From: Flavobacteriaceae bacterium
Lineage (GTDB): Bacteria; Bacteroidota; Bacteroidia; Flavobacteriales; Flavobacteriaceae
Reading direction: 5' to 3'
NCBI GenBank assembly: GCA_019090365.1
Contig: JAHRWC010000392.1
Location: 1-17,699, forward strand
DNA length: 17,699 nucleotides
Positions 6,580 through 15,351 of the stretch are shown here, in pieces (the first letter of the stretch is position 1; each line of letters begins with the position of its first letter). The notes under the pieces were generated by a model, which saw only the letters and a program-made list of their open reading frames with translations, was not told the DNA's origin and made no database searches. A program made the position numbers and the translations under genes.

Positions 6580-9500
6580 TTATAGAATAACTAGTTTTTC
6601 GTATTTTTCAACAAGTTGATTGGTTAACGTAGATTTTACTGAAATCTTATAAACATAAACACCTTTTCCTATTAAATCTCCAAAATCATCTTTTCCATCC
6701 CAAATTATTTCACGAGATAAAAATCCATCGGTGTTTATTATCTGGTTTTTAGTCCAAACAATTTTCCCAGTTACAGTAAAAACTTGTACTTGCACATTTA
6801 AAGGTTCAAAAGGTCGGTTATGATTGAACCAAAATTCTGTATAATTTACAAAAGGGTTAGGATAATTTAATACTCTTGTTATTTTTAATTGATCCTCATT
6901 TGCAACAACAAATTGAATTTCTGATGTTGAAGAATTATTATAAACATCCCACGCTTTTAAAGTTAAAGTATGTAATCCGTCCTCTAAATCTCTTAATTTA
7001 AAGTTTGTAATCCCTTTTGTAAAATCATCAACTTCAGCTTGGTAATACTCGTTTAACACAAATGGATTAGATTCATCACCATCTAAAACAGCTACAATAT
7101 CATGACCAATTCCACTAGCTGTATTAATTCCATTTTCATCTTGTAATTTAGCTATCAAGAAAGGTGAATCGTTAGTAACTCCTCCAGACACAAAACTTTC
7201 ATCATTCATAAAAAGCTGTATTTCTGGCCCTTCATTGTCTTCAGGAGCATTTTCATTAATACCTCCTACCTTAATATCTAAGTTATAACCTGTTTGATTT
7301 TCTAATTCGTTGTTTTTTTGAGAATAAAAATTCACTTTACCTAATCCTATTGGTATTTGTATATCTCTAGGAACAACAAACTCAAACTCAAACAGACCAT
7401 TTGTTACTGTCGCTTTACCATTAAACAATGTTTCGCCTAGTGTTTTAAAATTTAATATCAATATATTATTTGTATCTCCATCGTTATCAATATCAATATT
7501 GGTATCTCTAACTCCATCATTAGCTAATGTTTGTCGTTGTAGGTCTTTATCAAATATTTTAGCTTCTAACACTCCATTGTAGTCTGAAAATAACTGTCCG
7601 TTTTCTAATAACACTTCTCCTCCAATCCTTATTTTGCTAAGTGCTTTTAGAGTATCAGTTTCTTGATCAATAGGCACTCCATTTAATGTTGTAAGGCGAA
7701 TACTCTTTTTAGGAAAAGCTAAGTGCATCGCAGGATCTCCAATATAAAATATTACTCTTCTATTATCACTACTAACTTCATTTTTAGTTACCCTTAAAGC
7801 TTCTGCTGGCGTATCTGGAATGTCTAAGCCAAAACCAAAAAGATTTTTTGTCAACGCTTTATTAAATGTTACTCCTACTCCCACACTTACTGCACGAGTT
7901 GTTGTAATCATAGAAATTGCTCCACCCTCTTTATTCCAATAGGTATATTCTCCAGCCGTTGGCCTTAAAGGATTATCAAATTTTGTGAATTCACAAGTAA
8001 CTGTAACAAAACAAGTATATCGGTTTTTGTTTTGTAGGTTTTGAGCTCCTCCTTTTGTATAAACAAATTCTTTAGCTAATCCATCTTCACCACCATGTCC
8101 AAAATAATTAAAAATTAAGCCACCAACTTCTATAGCATTTTTAACTGCCTCATTTACTTCAGGATAACGATTTCCACCAGCAGAAGTCTCTTGTTGAAAA
8201 GCATCTGTATGGATTTTCTTTACATTGATAAAAGGCTTTTCTTCTGAAACTTCATCTCCAATATCGTCTAAAGTAACTTCTAAGGCATCATATTCATAAA
8301 ATTCATCTACATCATCTGATACTATTATAAAATTATTACGCCAATTACCATAGGATTCTTTTGACTCATAGTTTTCAATTTTATCAATCATGGCATTAGC
8401 CAAACTTACTTCATCTGCTAAAATTCTTCCGACAGCAATATCTAATTTTTCGGCAGAATCTTCCATGCCCCCTTCTGTTATATCCATACAACCAAAAAAG
8501 TCATCAGTCATAAAGGAAGAAAATGTACTTGTACTTCTTCTCCTGTGAAAAGTTGGTACAATATTATTATTGTTTGGTAATCTAGATTTATAATCAACAG
8601 AACTATCACCAAATAAACAGAGGTATTTTATTCTATTATCTGCAGAAGATGCATTTTCATAAATATACCTAACCAAGTTTCTAATTGCTCCAATATCTTG
8701 TTTACCTGAGCTAAATTCGTTATAAATTTTATCTGTAGTTATTACTTTTACATTTAACCCATCAATATTTTTTCTATGATTTGCAAGTCGCAATGCTGGC
8801 TGCAATAAGAAAGGTGACGTTACTATTAAATAATCAATATCTTGAAAATTTCCAGATGAATCATTAAAAATAGTTCCTTTTAAATTTTGATTATAGATTT
8901 TAGTTTCTGCACCTTTAATTGGTGTATAATAATCATTGGGATTTACTGCTACATATTCTCTTACTTCTCCAAGAGAAGCTTTAAAACTTAAAGTAGATTC
9001 GTTATTTGAATTTTTCTTGGTTGTAATAGATTGAAAATTTGTTACATCCCAAACCTGAGAAAATTGATCAGCACTACTTATTTGGTATTCACCTATCCCA
9101 AACATTATATCTGCATCGCTTTTACGAAAAGACATTTGTCCACCAATTCCTTTTAATTCTCTTAATGCATTAATTCTTATATAATCTAAATACCCTACAC
9201 TTGAAGGGTTTCCTCCATTATTATAACTTATATCTACAGTTACTGTTTCACCACCTGCTGGCAGAAAAGTATTTAATGTTCTTGTACTTAATAAATTTGT
9301 ATCATCAATAGTACCAAAAAGTAACGGATTTACACTTGTTTCATTAATTGAAATAGCCATTGAAGTTCCAGATTCAGAAGCTGAACCTGTTTTTGCAACA
9401 ACATTCATATCTTGCCCTGAAATTATATTTGGAAAATTAAATTCAAAATGTTGTTCATTGTTTATATCGAAACGATTACCATACCATCTTCTACCAACAA

Positions 9501-10437
9501 TTGCAGGACTGTACTGGTCTAGTTCATGAAATTGAAAATCGTTAAAACTTGTAATTATTTGATTTGGATTTCCGGTTGGCTCGATCATATCTTGGACCCT
9601 CAACCCTGGTCCACCATCACTAGTTATAAAGTAATATGACTCATCACTATATGGGTTATTATTGGTGTCATTTTCTGCATCATAGCCTACAACCCCTATA
9701 CCATAAAATAATATATAGTCACTATTCCCAAAATCACCATCTTCTTCTCCTATAACTTGAATCGTATTTTCTGGTACATCAAAAATTGTATTATCACTAT
9801 TTACTAAGGGTAGTGGTTTTCCACCGTTACCATAAATTTTAATATTTCTAGGGTTAATATTATCGGTATTCATTCCTAAACTAGATAAAAAGCTTTTACT
9901 AATTCGGTAAATCCCTGTTTTATCTACTTGAAATTTATACCAATTTCCTGATGCAAGTACAGAATTTGATATAGGTATATTGTTTAATCTATTATTTAAT
10001 CCACCTAAAACTTGTGAAGCACTTTTGTTATATGTGAATGAAAATGAAGTAACTTTTTTATACTGCCCCTGAATTTTTACAATGGGCGATAGCTTAATTA
10101 CGGTATAAATAATCTCTCTACCCTTTGTACTTTGTATGCTATAGTTAAGTTCTGTTGGAATTAATTCTTTATTAACTTTATCTAATTCTTTTGTTGTTAT
10201 CGCACTATAAACAACATTAAAGATTTTTAAAGATTTTTCGATAGCAAAACCATCATCCCTCCATTGGTCGACATAACTTAAATTAAAGTCGTCGATTGAA
10301 AGATTAGATTGTATTGGCTTGTCAACCTTCGATATATTAGATTGAGTTAAATTACCCCATTCTATTTTAACATCTCTTTTCTGAGCTAGAACAGTAATAG
10401 GTAAGAAAAATATAATAAGCAGAATAAATTTTTTCAT
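6580..10437 (-). CDS. porU: Type IX secretion system C-terminal signal peptidase (sortase) PorU
   Basis: Outer-membrane-associated, gingipain-like cysteine peptidase (family C25) that removes the C-terminal sorting domain from T9SS cargo and transfers the cargo to a surface anchor. Starting at the ATG 10435-10437 gives 1285 residues, a normal flavobacterial PorU length, and an immediate signal peptide MKKFILLIIFFLPITVLAQ; an adjacent ATG (10438-10440) is equally possible. The catalytic dyad is visible: His781 in NYFGHGGE and Cys815 in VTVTCEF, 34 residues apart as in gingipains. The last ~85 residues (from YPNPF to EKLVIL) form a sorting-domain-like beta-sandwich that PorU itself is known to retain. 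An Asp-rich DIDNDGDTNN stretch (coded near 7470-7500) may bind calcium. It is the first gene of porU-porV-cdd and divergent from gldJ. Confidence 0.95.
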   Translation of the reverse strand: MKKFILLIIFFLPITVLAQKRDVKIEWGNLTQSNISKVDKPIQSNLSIDDFNLSYVDQWRDDGFAIEKSLKIFNVVYSAITTKELDKVNKELIPTELNYSIQSTKGREIIYTVIKLSPIVKIQGQYKKVTSFSFTYNKSASQVLGGLNNRLNNIPISNSVLASGNWYKFQVDKTGIYRISKSFLSSLGMNTDNINPRNIKIYGNGGKPLPLVNSDNTIFDVPENTIQVIGEEDGDFGNSDYILFYGIGVVGYDAENDTNNNPYSDESYYFITSDGGPGLRVQDMIEPTGNPNQIITSFNDFQFHELDQYSPAIVGRRWYGNRFDINNEQHFEFNFPNIISGQDMNVVAKTGSASESGTSMAISINETSVNPLLFGTIDDTNLLSTRTLNTFLPAGGETVTVDISYNNGGNPSSVGYLDYIRINALRELKGIGGQMSFRKSDADIMFGIGEYQISSADQFSQVWDVTNFQSITTKKNSNNESTLSFKASLGEVREYVAVNPNDYYTPIKGAETKIYNQNLKGTIFNDSSGNFQDIDYLIVTSPFLLQPALRLANHRKNIDGLNVKVITTDKIYNEFSSGKQDIGAIRNLVRYIYENASSADNRIKYLCLFGDSSVDYKSRLPNNNNIVPTFHRRRSTSTFSSFMTDDFFGCMDITEGGMEDSAEKLDIAVGRILADEVSLANAMIDKIENYESKESYGNWRNNFIIVSDDVDEFYEYDALEVTLDDIGDEVSEEKPFINVKKIHTDAFQQETSAGGNRYPEVNEAVKNAIEVGGLIFNYFGHGGEDGLAKEFVYTKGGAQNLQNKNRYTCFVTVTCEFTKFDNPLRPTAGEYTYWNKEGGAISMITTTRAVSVGVGVTFNKALTKNLFGFGLDIPDTPAEALRVTKNEVSSDNRRVIFYIGDPAMHLAFPKKSIRLTTLNGVPIDQETDTLKALSKIRIGGEVLLENGQLFSDYNGVLEAKIFDKDLQRQTLANDGVRDTNIDIDNDGDTNNILILNFKTLGETLFNGKATVTNGLFEFEFVVPRDIQIPIGLGKVNFYSQKNNELENQTGYNLDIKVGGINENAPEDNEGPEIQLFMNDESFVSGGVTNDSPFLIAKLQDENGINTASGIGHDIVAVLDGDESNPFVLNEYYQAEVDDFTKGITNFKLRDLEDGLHTLTLKAWDVYNNSSTSEIQFVVANEDQLKITRVLNYPNPFVNYTEFWFNHNRPFEPLNVQVQVFTVTGKIVWTKNQIINTDGFLSREIIWDGKDDFGDLIGKGVYVYKISVKSTLTNQLVEKYEKLVIL

Positions 10438-10454
10438 CATAACAAATAACGCTT

Positions 10455-10462
10455 CAAATATA
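10455..10462 (-). promoter_or_regulatory. Candidate porU -7 promoter box
   Basis: Minus-strand TATATTTG is an exact TAnnTTTG match lying 17 nt upstream of the porU ATG, which would give a very short leader. No clear TTG is seen 19-21 nt further upstream, so the element is only half supported. Confidence 0.35.
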
Positions 10463-10598
10463 CACTTAGTATGGTTATTTAAATTAAAGTTTTTCATAAA
10501 CCACATTTTTATATAATAATTCTGAAACAAATACGTTTCCTTTAGGTCAGTAGAAAAAATATATTGAACCTAACAGTTTATTAATTTTTAAAATAATA

Positions 10599-10628
10599 TT
10601 GACTTTTTATCGTTAATTACTATATTGC
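10599..10628 (+). promoter_or_regulatory. Probable gldJ promoter
   Basis: TTG (10599-10601, within TTGAC) and TATATTGC (10621-10628) are separated by exactly 19 nt, the spacing of Bacteroidota housekeeping promoters; the -7 box deviates from TAnnTTTG at the last two bases. The predicted transcript starts about 20 nt before the gldJ ATG. It shares the 219-bp divergent region with porU, which otherwise holds only AT-rich sequence. Confidence 0.5.
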
Positions 10629-10656
10629 GAACCCAATTTTTTCATAACCGAAAACT

Positions 10657-12330
10657 ATGAACTTTAGAAAAACCCAAATTCTACAACTCTTTATCGTTGT
10701 ATTTGCAACATTATTAATGGTTAGTTGCAACAAAAACAGAGACTATAAAAATAGCTCTCGAGCAACAGGATGGAAAATGAACGCCAAAGAAGGTGGTTTC
10801 CAACATAATCCTAATGCAAAAGAACAAGAAACCGCACCTGGTTTAGTCTTTATTGAAGGAGGTACTTTTACCATGGGTAAAGTACAAGATGATCCAATGC
10901 ATGATTGGAACAACTCTCCTAACCAACAGCATGTTCAATCTTTTTACATGGACGAAACTGAAGTTACCAATTTAATGTATCATGAATATCTTGATTGGTT
11001 AAAAACAGTATTCCCTCCAGAAGATGAAAATTACAAAAACATATATAAAGGTGCTCTTCCTGATACATTAGTGTGGAGAAACCGCCTTGGTTACAATGAA
11101 GTAATGACGAATAACTATTTACGTCACCCTGCTTATTCAGACTATCCTACAGTAGGAGTTAGCTGGATTCAAGCAGTTGAATTTTGTAACTGGAGAACAG
11201 ATCGTGTTAATGAGTTAATATTAGAAGAAGAAGGTTTTACAGCTAGAAATTCTAGATATGATGCGAAAGCTGGAGAAACTTTTAGTACTGAAACGTATTT
11301 AAACACTCCGACTCAAACATATGGTGGTAATGACTCTATTACAAGAGGTGGTAAAAAATCTGAATCTTTAGCTAAAAGAAGTAAAGATAGTACTAACCTT
11401 TATGTTCAACGTAAAGATGGATTATTAATGCCTGGTTACCGTCTTCCAACTGAAGCTGAGTGGGAATATGCTGCTCTTGGATTAGTAGGATTACGTAGCT
11501 ATAATGTATATAGAGGTAGAAAAAAATATCCTTGGGATGGACAATATACTCGTTCTGGAGCTAGAAGATCTCGTGGTGACCAATTAGCCAACTTTAAACA
11601 AGGTGATGGAGATTATGGTGGAATTGCTGGATGGAGTGATGATGGTGCAGATATTACTGCTGAAGTAAAATCTTACGAGCCTAATGACTATGGTTTATAT
11701 GATATGGCTGGTAATGTTGCCGAATGGGTTGCTGATGTATACAGACCAATTGTAGATGATGAATTTAATGATTTCAACTACTATAGAGGTAATGTGTATA
11801 CTAAAAACTCTATTGATAAAGATGGTAAAGTAAAAATTGTTACTGCAGATTCTATTGTATATGACACCTTAAGTAATGGTAAAATTATTGCTAGAAACTT
11901 ACCAGGTGAAATTCTTCAAGTTCCTGTAGATGAAAATGAAACTTATTTAAGAACAAACTTCTCTGATAGTGATAATAGAGATTATCGCGATGGAGATAAA
12001 CCTTCTACAAGATATTATCAATCATTTGGTGATGATGATGAAACTGAAGAAGATTCTAAACGTATGTATAACTCACCTAAACACCAAGTTTCTGCTGATA
12101 GTACAGGTTCTATGGATCGTAGATACGATAAAGATGGAGGCAGAACAACTTTAGTTGACAATAACGTTAGAGTATTTAAAGGTGGTTCTTGGAGAGATAG
12201 AGATTATTGGTTAGATCCTGCTCAAAGAAGATATTTCCCAGAAGATATGGCAACAGACTATATCGGATTTAGATGTGCAATGTCTCGTGTAGGTTCAAAA
12301 TCACAAAAAGGAAAAAGACCAACACATTAA
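10657..12330 (+). CDS. gldJ: Gliding motility / T9SS lipoprotein GldJ
   Basis: Outer-membrane lipoprotein required for gliding and for stability of the GldK/GldJ ring of the T9SS in flavobacteria. The 557 residues begin with a lipoprotein signal (LLMVSC, acylated Cys24). The body is a formylglycine-generating-enzyme (SUMF1) fold: FIEGGTFTMG (65-74), YMDETEVTNLMY, YPTVGVSWIQAVEFCNW (163-179), PGYRLPTEAEWEYAALG (259-275), YGLYDMAGNVAEWV (345-358) and VFKGGSWRDRDYW to IGFRCAM (506-542). The paired catalytic cysteines of true FGEs after GGS are replaced (GGSWRDRDYW), so it is a structural pseudoenzyme. A hydrophilic Asp-rich insertion (about 365-500) interrupts the fold. It is divergent from porU and followed by a strong terminator and murF, the gene order familiar from flavobacteria. 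Confidence 0.95.
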   Translation: MNFRKTQILQLFIVVFATLLMVSCNKNRDYKNSSRATGWKMNAKEGGFQHNPNAKEQETAPGLVFIEGGTFTMGKVQDDPMHDWNNSPNQQHVQSFYMDETEVTNLMYHEYLDWLKTVFPPEDENYKNIYKGALPDTLVWRNRLGYNEVMTNNYLRHPAYSDYPTVGVSWIQAVEFCNWRTDRVNELILEEEGFTARNSRYDAKAGETFSTETYLNTPTQTYGGNDSITRGGKKSESLAKRSKDSTNLYVQRKDGLLMPGYRLPTEAEWEYAALGLVGLRSYNVYRGRKKYPWDGQYTRSGARRSRGDQLANFKQGDGDYGGIAGWSDDGADITAEVKSYEPNDYGLYDMAGNVAEWVADVYRPIVDDEFNDFNYYRGNVYTKNSIDKDGKVKIVTADSIVYDTLSNGKIIARNLPGEILQVPVDENETYLRTNFSDSDNRDYRDGDKPSTRYYQSFGDDDETEEDSKRMYNSPKHQVSADSTGSMDRRYDKDGGRTTLVDNNVRVFKGGSWRDRDYWLDPAQRRYFPEDMATDYIGFRCAMSRVGSKSQKGKRPTH

Positions 12331-12352
12331 TTGTCTTTTTTATAAAATAATT

Positions 12353-12385
12353 AAAAGCCCTTCATTTTTATGGAGGGCTTTTTTT
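12353..12385 (+). terminator. Intrinsic terminator after gldJ
   Basis: A 13-bp stem (12353-12365 with 12370-12382, one G-T wobble, core AAAAGCCC/GGGCTTTT) with a TTTT loop is followed directly by an unbroken run of T to 12385. It is 22 nt after the gldJ stop and separates gldJ from murF. Confidence 0.9.
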
Positions 12386-12440
12386 ATATCTTTATTCTTT
12401 GAAATAAGCCTTCAAAAAAGCTTAATAATTTTATAGTTAC

Positions 12441-13730
12441 ATGAAAATAGATTCACTTCATCAACTCTTTTTAAAAAGTTCAGGAATTTGTACTGACACC
12501 CGTTCTATTAAAAAAGATTGTCTGTTTTTTGCTCTAAAAGGGGAAAATTTTAATGGTAATAAATTTACGTCTGAAGCTATAAAGAAAGGTGCCTTTAAAG
12601 TTATTATTGATGAAAGTCAATATCAAATTCCTTCTGGTGAAACTATACTCTATGAAGATGTTCTAACTACATTACAAGAACTAGCATCTTTTCATAGAAA
12701 TTATCTCAATATACCAATTATAGCTCTTACAGGAAGCAATGGAAAAACTACTACTAAGGAATTAATTAATTGTGTGTTGTCAAAAAAATATAAGACTACA
12801 GCAACTATTGGAAATCTAAACAACCATATAGGTGTACCCCTAACTATACTTTCAATGGATTCTGAAACAGAAATAGGTGTTGTTGAAATGGGTGCAAATC
12901 ATTTAAAGGAAATTGAGTTATTAGCAAGCATTACTCAACCAAATTATGGATATATAACCAATTTTGGAAAAGCACATTTAGAAGGTTTTGGTGGTTTAGA
13001 AGGAGTTATACAGGGCAAAACAGAATTATATCGATATCTAAAGGAACATAATCAATCTGTTTTTATCAATGCAAACGATATTAAACAATTAAAATATTCG
13101 GAAGAAATTAATAAAATCACTTTTGGAGATAAAAATCAAGATTTTCAAATTGAACTTTTAGCAGCAACAAATAAACTTTCAGTTACATTTCAAGATCTTA
13201 CGATTCAAAGTCATTTAATTGGAATATATAATTTCAATAATATAGCAGCAGCTATAGCAATTGGTAGTTATTTAAAAGTTTCAAATGAAGATATCAAAGA
13301 AGCGATTGAAGCATATATCCCAAGCAATAATAGGTCGCAAATCATAGAAAAAGAAAGCAACAAAATTATTTTGGATGCATATAATGCAAACCCTTCAAGT
13401 ATGATGGCAGCACTTGAAAACTTTATTCAGTATGATGGAAAAAATAAGCTTTTATTTTTAGGTGATATGTTTGAATTAGGATCTGATTCAGAAAAAGAAC
13501 ATCAACATATTGTTTCATTTATTGAAAAAAACGTTGAAGGTGTAGCATATTTGATTGGCGAAAACTTTTATAATACAAAAACAAATGCTTCAAATATTCA
13601 TAAAATTGAACATTTTGAAGCATTAAATTCATTGTTAGAAAATCAAATATTTGAAGAACAATATATTCTAATAAAAGCCTCTCGCGGAATGGCTTTAGAA
13701 AGAATTTTAGATATTAAATGTTTTAATTAA
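12441..13730 (+). CDS. murF: UDP-N-acetylmuramoyl-tripeptide--D-alanyl-D-alanine ligase
   Basis: Adds D-Ala-D-Ala to UDP-MurNAc-tripeptide, the last cytosolic step of the peptidoglycan precursor. The 429 residues show the Mur-ligase layout: an N-terminal UDP-binding domain (DTRSIKKDCLFFALKGENFNG, about 19-39), the central ATPase P-loop TGSNGKTTTKE (97-107), NLNNHIGVPLT (125-135), EMGANH (149-154), ITNFGKAHLEGFG (172-184) with the probable carbamylated Lys193 in QGKTELY, and a C-terminal domain with LDAYNANPSSM, diagnostic for MurF over MurC/D/E. It starts 55 nt after the gldJ terminator; I see no convincing promoter in that gap, so expression may depend on read-through. Its last 8 bp overlap the end of the convergent beta-propeller gene. 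Confidence 0.95.
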   Translation: MKIDSLHQLFLKSSGICTDTRSIKKDCLFFALKGENFNGNKFTSEAIKKGAFKVIIDESQYQIPSGETILYEDVLTTLQELASFHRNYLNIPIIALTGSNGKTTTKELINCVLSKKYKTTATIGNLNNHIGVPLTILSMDSETEIGVVEMGANHLKEIELLASITQPNYGYITNFGKAHLEGFGGLEGVIQGKTELYRYLKEHNQSVFINANDIKQLKYSEEINKITFGDKNQDFQIELLAATNKLSVTFQDLTIQSHLIGIYNFNNIAAAIAIGSYLKVSNEDIKEAIEAYIPSNNRSQIIEKESNKIILDAYNANPSSMMAALENFIQYDGKNKLLFLGDMFELGSDSEKEHQHIVSFIEKNVEGVAYLIGENFYNTKTNASNIHKIEHFEALNSLLENQIFEEQYILIKASRGMALERILDIKCFN

Positions 13731-14787
13731 CTATTAATTTTTTAACCAACGAAATTCCTTTTCTGGTTGTTAATTTAGAGAAATAAATCCCACTAGATAA
13801 TTGAAGTCCTGCCAAAGAAATTTTATGTGTATTTGCCTGCAACTCACCATTAAAAATAGTTTTGACTAATTTACCAGAGGCATCATAAATATTTATATCA
13901 ATAGTTTCAGATTCTTGTAATGTGAATTGTACATATGAATTCTCATTTACTGGGTTAGAAGAAACGATATATTCATAAGTATTTAAAGTTTGATCATTAG
14001 TTGACAAAAGACTTAAATCAACAAAAATCACATTTGAACCCATTGGGATTCCTAACACATCTGTACTTTGACTATACCCAATATCAGCCGGTGAATTTAA
14101 TCCTGGTGTATCAACAATTTCTGATACTGTAAAGTCATTATTATATTTTGTGATTCTAGCAGGAGACCATGAGGAAATATAATAATTCCCATCACTATCA
14201 TCGTCAATTCCATCAATGTTGGCAAGTGAAGTTGTAATAATTGTAGAAACTTGGTTTGTACCTAAGTCAACTGCTTTTATTTGAGCATTTCCACCCCAAG
14301 TAACAAATAACAATCGATTATTATCTCCATCAAATAAAACCCCATTAGGCGTTCCTCCAGTACTCGAAACTATTTCTGCATAGGTTGGGTTTGATACATC
14401 TGTAACATCAATTGAATATATTTTTCCTGCGGAAAAATCTGTTACGTACAATGTATTTGCTCCGTCATTTGTTAAGCCATTTAGAAAACCGATTCCAGGT
14501 ATTTCAAGGTTCATTATTTCACCTTCTGTAGAAAGATCATATCCTTTAATTCTACCTGAAGCTACAGCAAATAATGTATTACCTAGAACTTCCATTCCAT
14601 GAGATGCATTTCCTGTACCAAAATAACTTAGGTTTCCTTCCCCATCATCAATGATAATTCTAGATCCGTTAGCTACAAGCCATTGTCCGTTTACTGGATC
14701 AAACTCAACACTTTCAGCTGATTGATAATTTTGCGCCATAAGAATTGACACACTACATAAGAAAAGATAATTGATTATATTTTTCAT
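13723..14787 (-). CDS. Secreted SMP-30/NHL-like beta-propeller protein with T9SS type A sorting domain
   Basis: 354 residues. A signal peptide (MKNIINYLFLCSVSILMAQ) leads into a six-bladed-propeller-like region (about 21-265) with blade motifs such as GFLNGLTNDGANTLYVTD and TPNGVLFDGDNNRLLFV. Glu25, Asn148 (PNG) and Asp192 (IDG) fall where SMP-30/gluconolactonase enzymes hold their metal, so a lactonase-like activity is conceivable but unproven. Residues about 275-354 form a T9SS type A C-terminal sorting domain (SSNPVNENSYVQFTL, then IYDASGKLVKTI, SSGIYFSKL and a KKLIVN end), so the protein should be exported by Sec, passed through T9SS and processed by PorU. It converges on murF with an 8-bp overlap and stands alone as a transcription unit. 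The domain calls are firm; the ligand or reaction is unknown. Confidence 0.85.
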   Translation of the reverse strand: MKNIINYLFLCSVSILMAQNYQSAESVEFDPVNGQWLVANGSRIIIDDGEGNLSYFGTGNASHGMEVLGNTLFAVASGRIKGYDLSTEGEIMNLEIPGIGFLNGLTNDGANTLYVTDFSAGKIYSIDVTDVSNPTYAEIVSSTGGTPNGVLFDGDNNRLLFVTWGGNAQIKAVDLGTNQVSTIITTSLANIDGIDDDSDGNYYISSWSPARITKYNNDFTVSEIVDTPGLNSPADIGYSQSTDVLGIPMGSNVIFVDLSLLSTNDQTLNTYEYIVSSNPVNENSYVQFTLQESETIDINIYDASGKLVKTIFNGELQANTHKISLAGLQLSSGIYFSKLTTRKGISLVKKLIVN

Positions 14788-14830
14788 AACTTTTTTTCCC
14801 GAAGCTACTAAAAAATAATGATAGTTTTAT

Positions 14831-14867
14831 AAAAGATAAATTTTGAGTAAAATGTAGAATTTATCTT
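14831..14867 (-). terminator. AT-rich hairpin terminator of the vgrG operon
   Basis: A perfect 10-bp inverted repeat (AAGATAAATT at 14833-14842, AATTTATCTT at 14858-14867, 15-nt loop) overlaps the stop codon of the 147-residue gene, and on the minus strand it is followed by TTTT. The stem has little GC, so termination strength is uncertain. It marks the downstream border of the spike cassette. Confidence 0.5.
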
Positions 14868-15309
14868 ACTGACCTACCCGATCCATAGTTATTGACTTTT
14901 TCTTAAAACTGAATTTAATCTGCTTAAAATCTCCTTTTTGAATTTTTTTAATTTCTTCATCAGAAATATCAAAACTTACTTGTGAAACAAAACGATTTGA
15001 AGTATCAGAAAATTCAGAAACAATCTCCTGTGTATCAGAAGTTAACTCGAAATCATTATCGTTACCAAAGAAGGTTAATCTTGCTCCGTCAAACGTTTTG
15101 ATTTTAATACCACTAAAAATAATCGTTTCTAAAAATTGATACCCGTTTATATCAGATACCCCAATATACAATTGACCCTCTTTAGATTCAGCTATTTTAT
15201 CGCCCCCAACATTTTCTGTTTTTTCTTCGGTGAATGTATCTTCATGCAGTCGTTTCATTGCTTTAGCATTGCCTAAAGCTGCTAACATTTTATCTATTTT
15301 TTTTAACAT
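14866..15309 (-). CDS. Hypothetical protein of the vgrG-PAAR operon
   Basis: Not recognised. 147 residues: an N-terminal basic, probably helical segment (MLKKIDKMLAALGNAKAMKR, 1-20), a polar linker (about 22-45), then a strand-rich domain (about 46-145) with hydrophobic blocks such as GQLYIGVSD, FLETIIFSGIKIKTFDGARLTFF and FKQIKFSFKKKSI. It contains no cysteine or tryptophan and only one histidine (His22), and shows no signal peptide, membrane segment, nuclease or peptidase motif. It is the third gene after vgrG and PAAR on the same strand, 55 nt after PAAR, with a possible internal promoter in that gap. Position suggests a cargo, adaptor or accessory protein of the spike, or an immunity protein; nothing in the sequence decides between these. 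The coding call rests on length, amino-acid composition and operon position. Confidence 0.75.
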   Translation of the reverse strand: MLKKIDKMLAALGNAKAMKRLHEDTFTEEKTENVGGDKIAESKEGQLYIGVSDINGYQFLETIIFSGIKIKTFDGARLTFFGNDNDFELTSDTQEIVSEFSDTSNRFVSQVSFDISDEEIKKIQKGDFKQIKFSFKKKSITMDRVGQ

Positions 15310-15351
15310 AATTGAAGTAAAATATATGATTTTCTAATTTGAATTATTTTA

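Noticed and set aside
10438..10530. In-frame extension of porU by about 31 codons upstream of MKKF
   Set aside because: The extension has no signal-peptide character and would bury a clear signal sequence (MKKFILLIIFFLPITVLAQ); the TATATTTG promoter-like box also lies inside it. The start at 10437 (or 10440) is preferred.
12386..12440. Promoter for murF
   Set aside because: The best match (TTG at 12399 with TAATTTTA at 12426) has a 24-nt spacer, too long for the Bacteroidota consensus, so no call is made.
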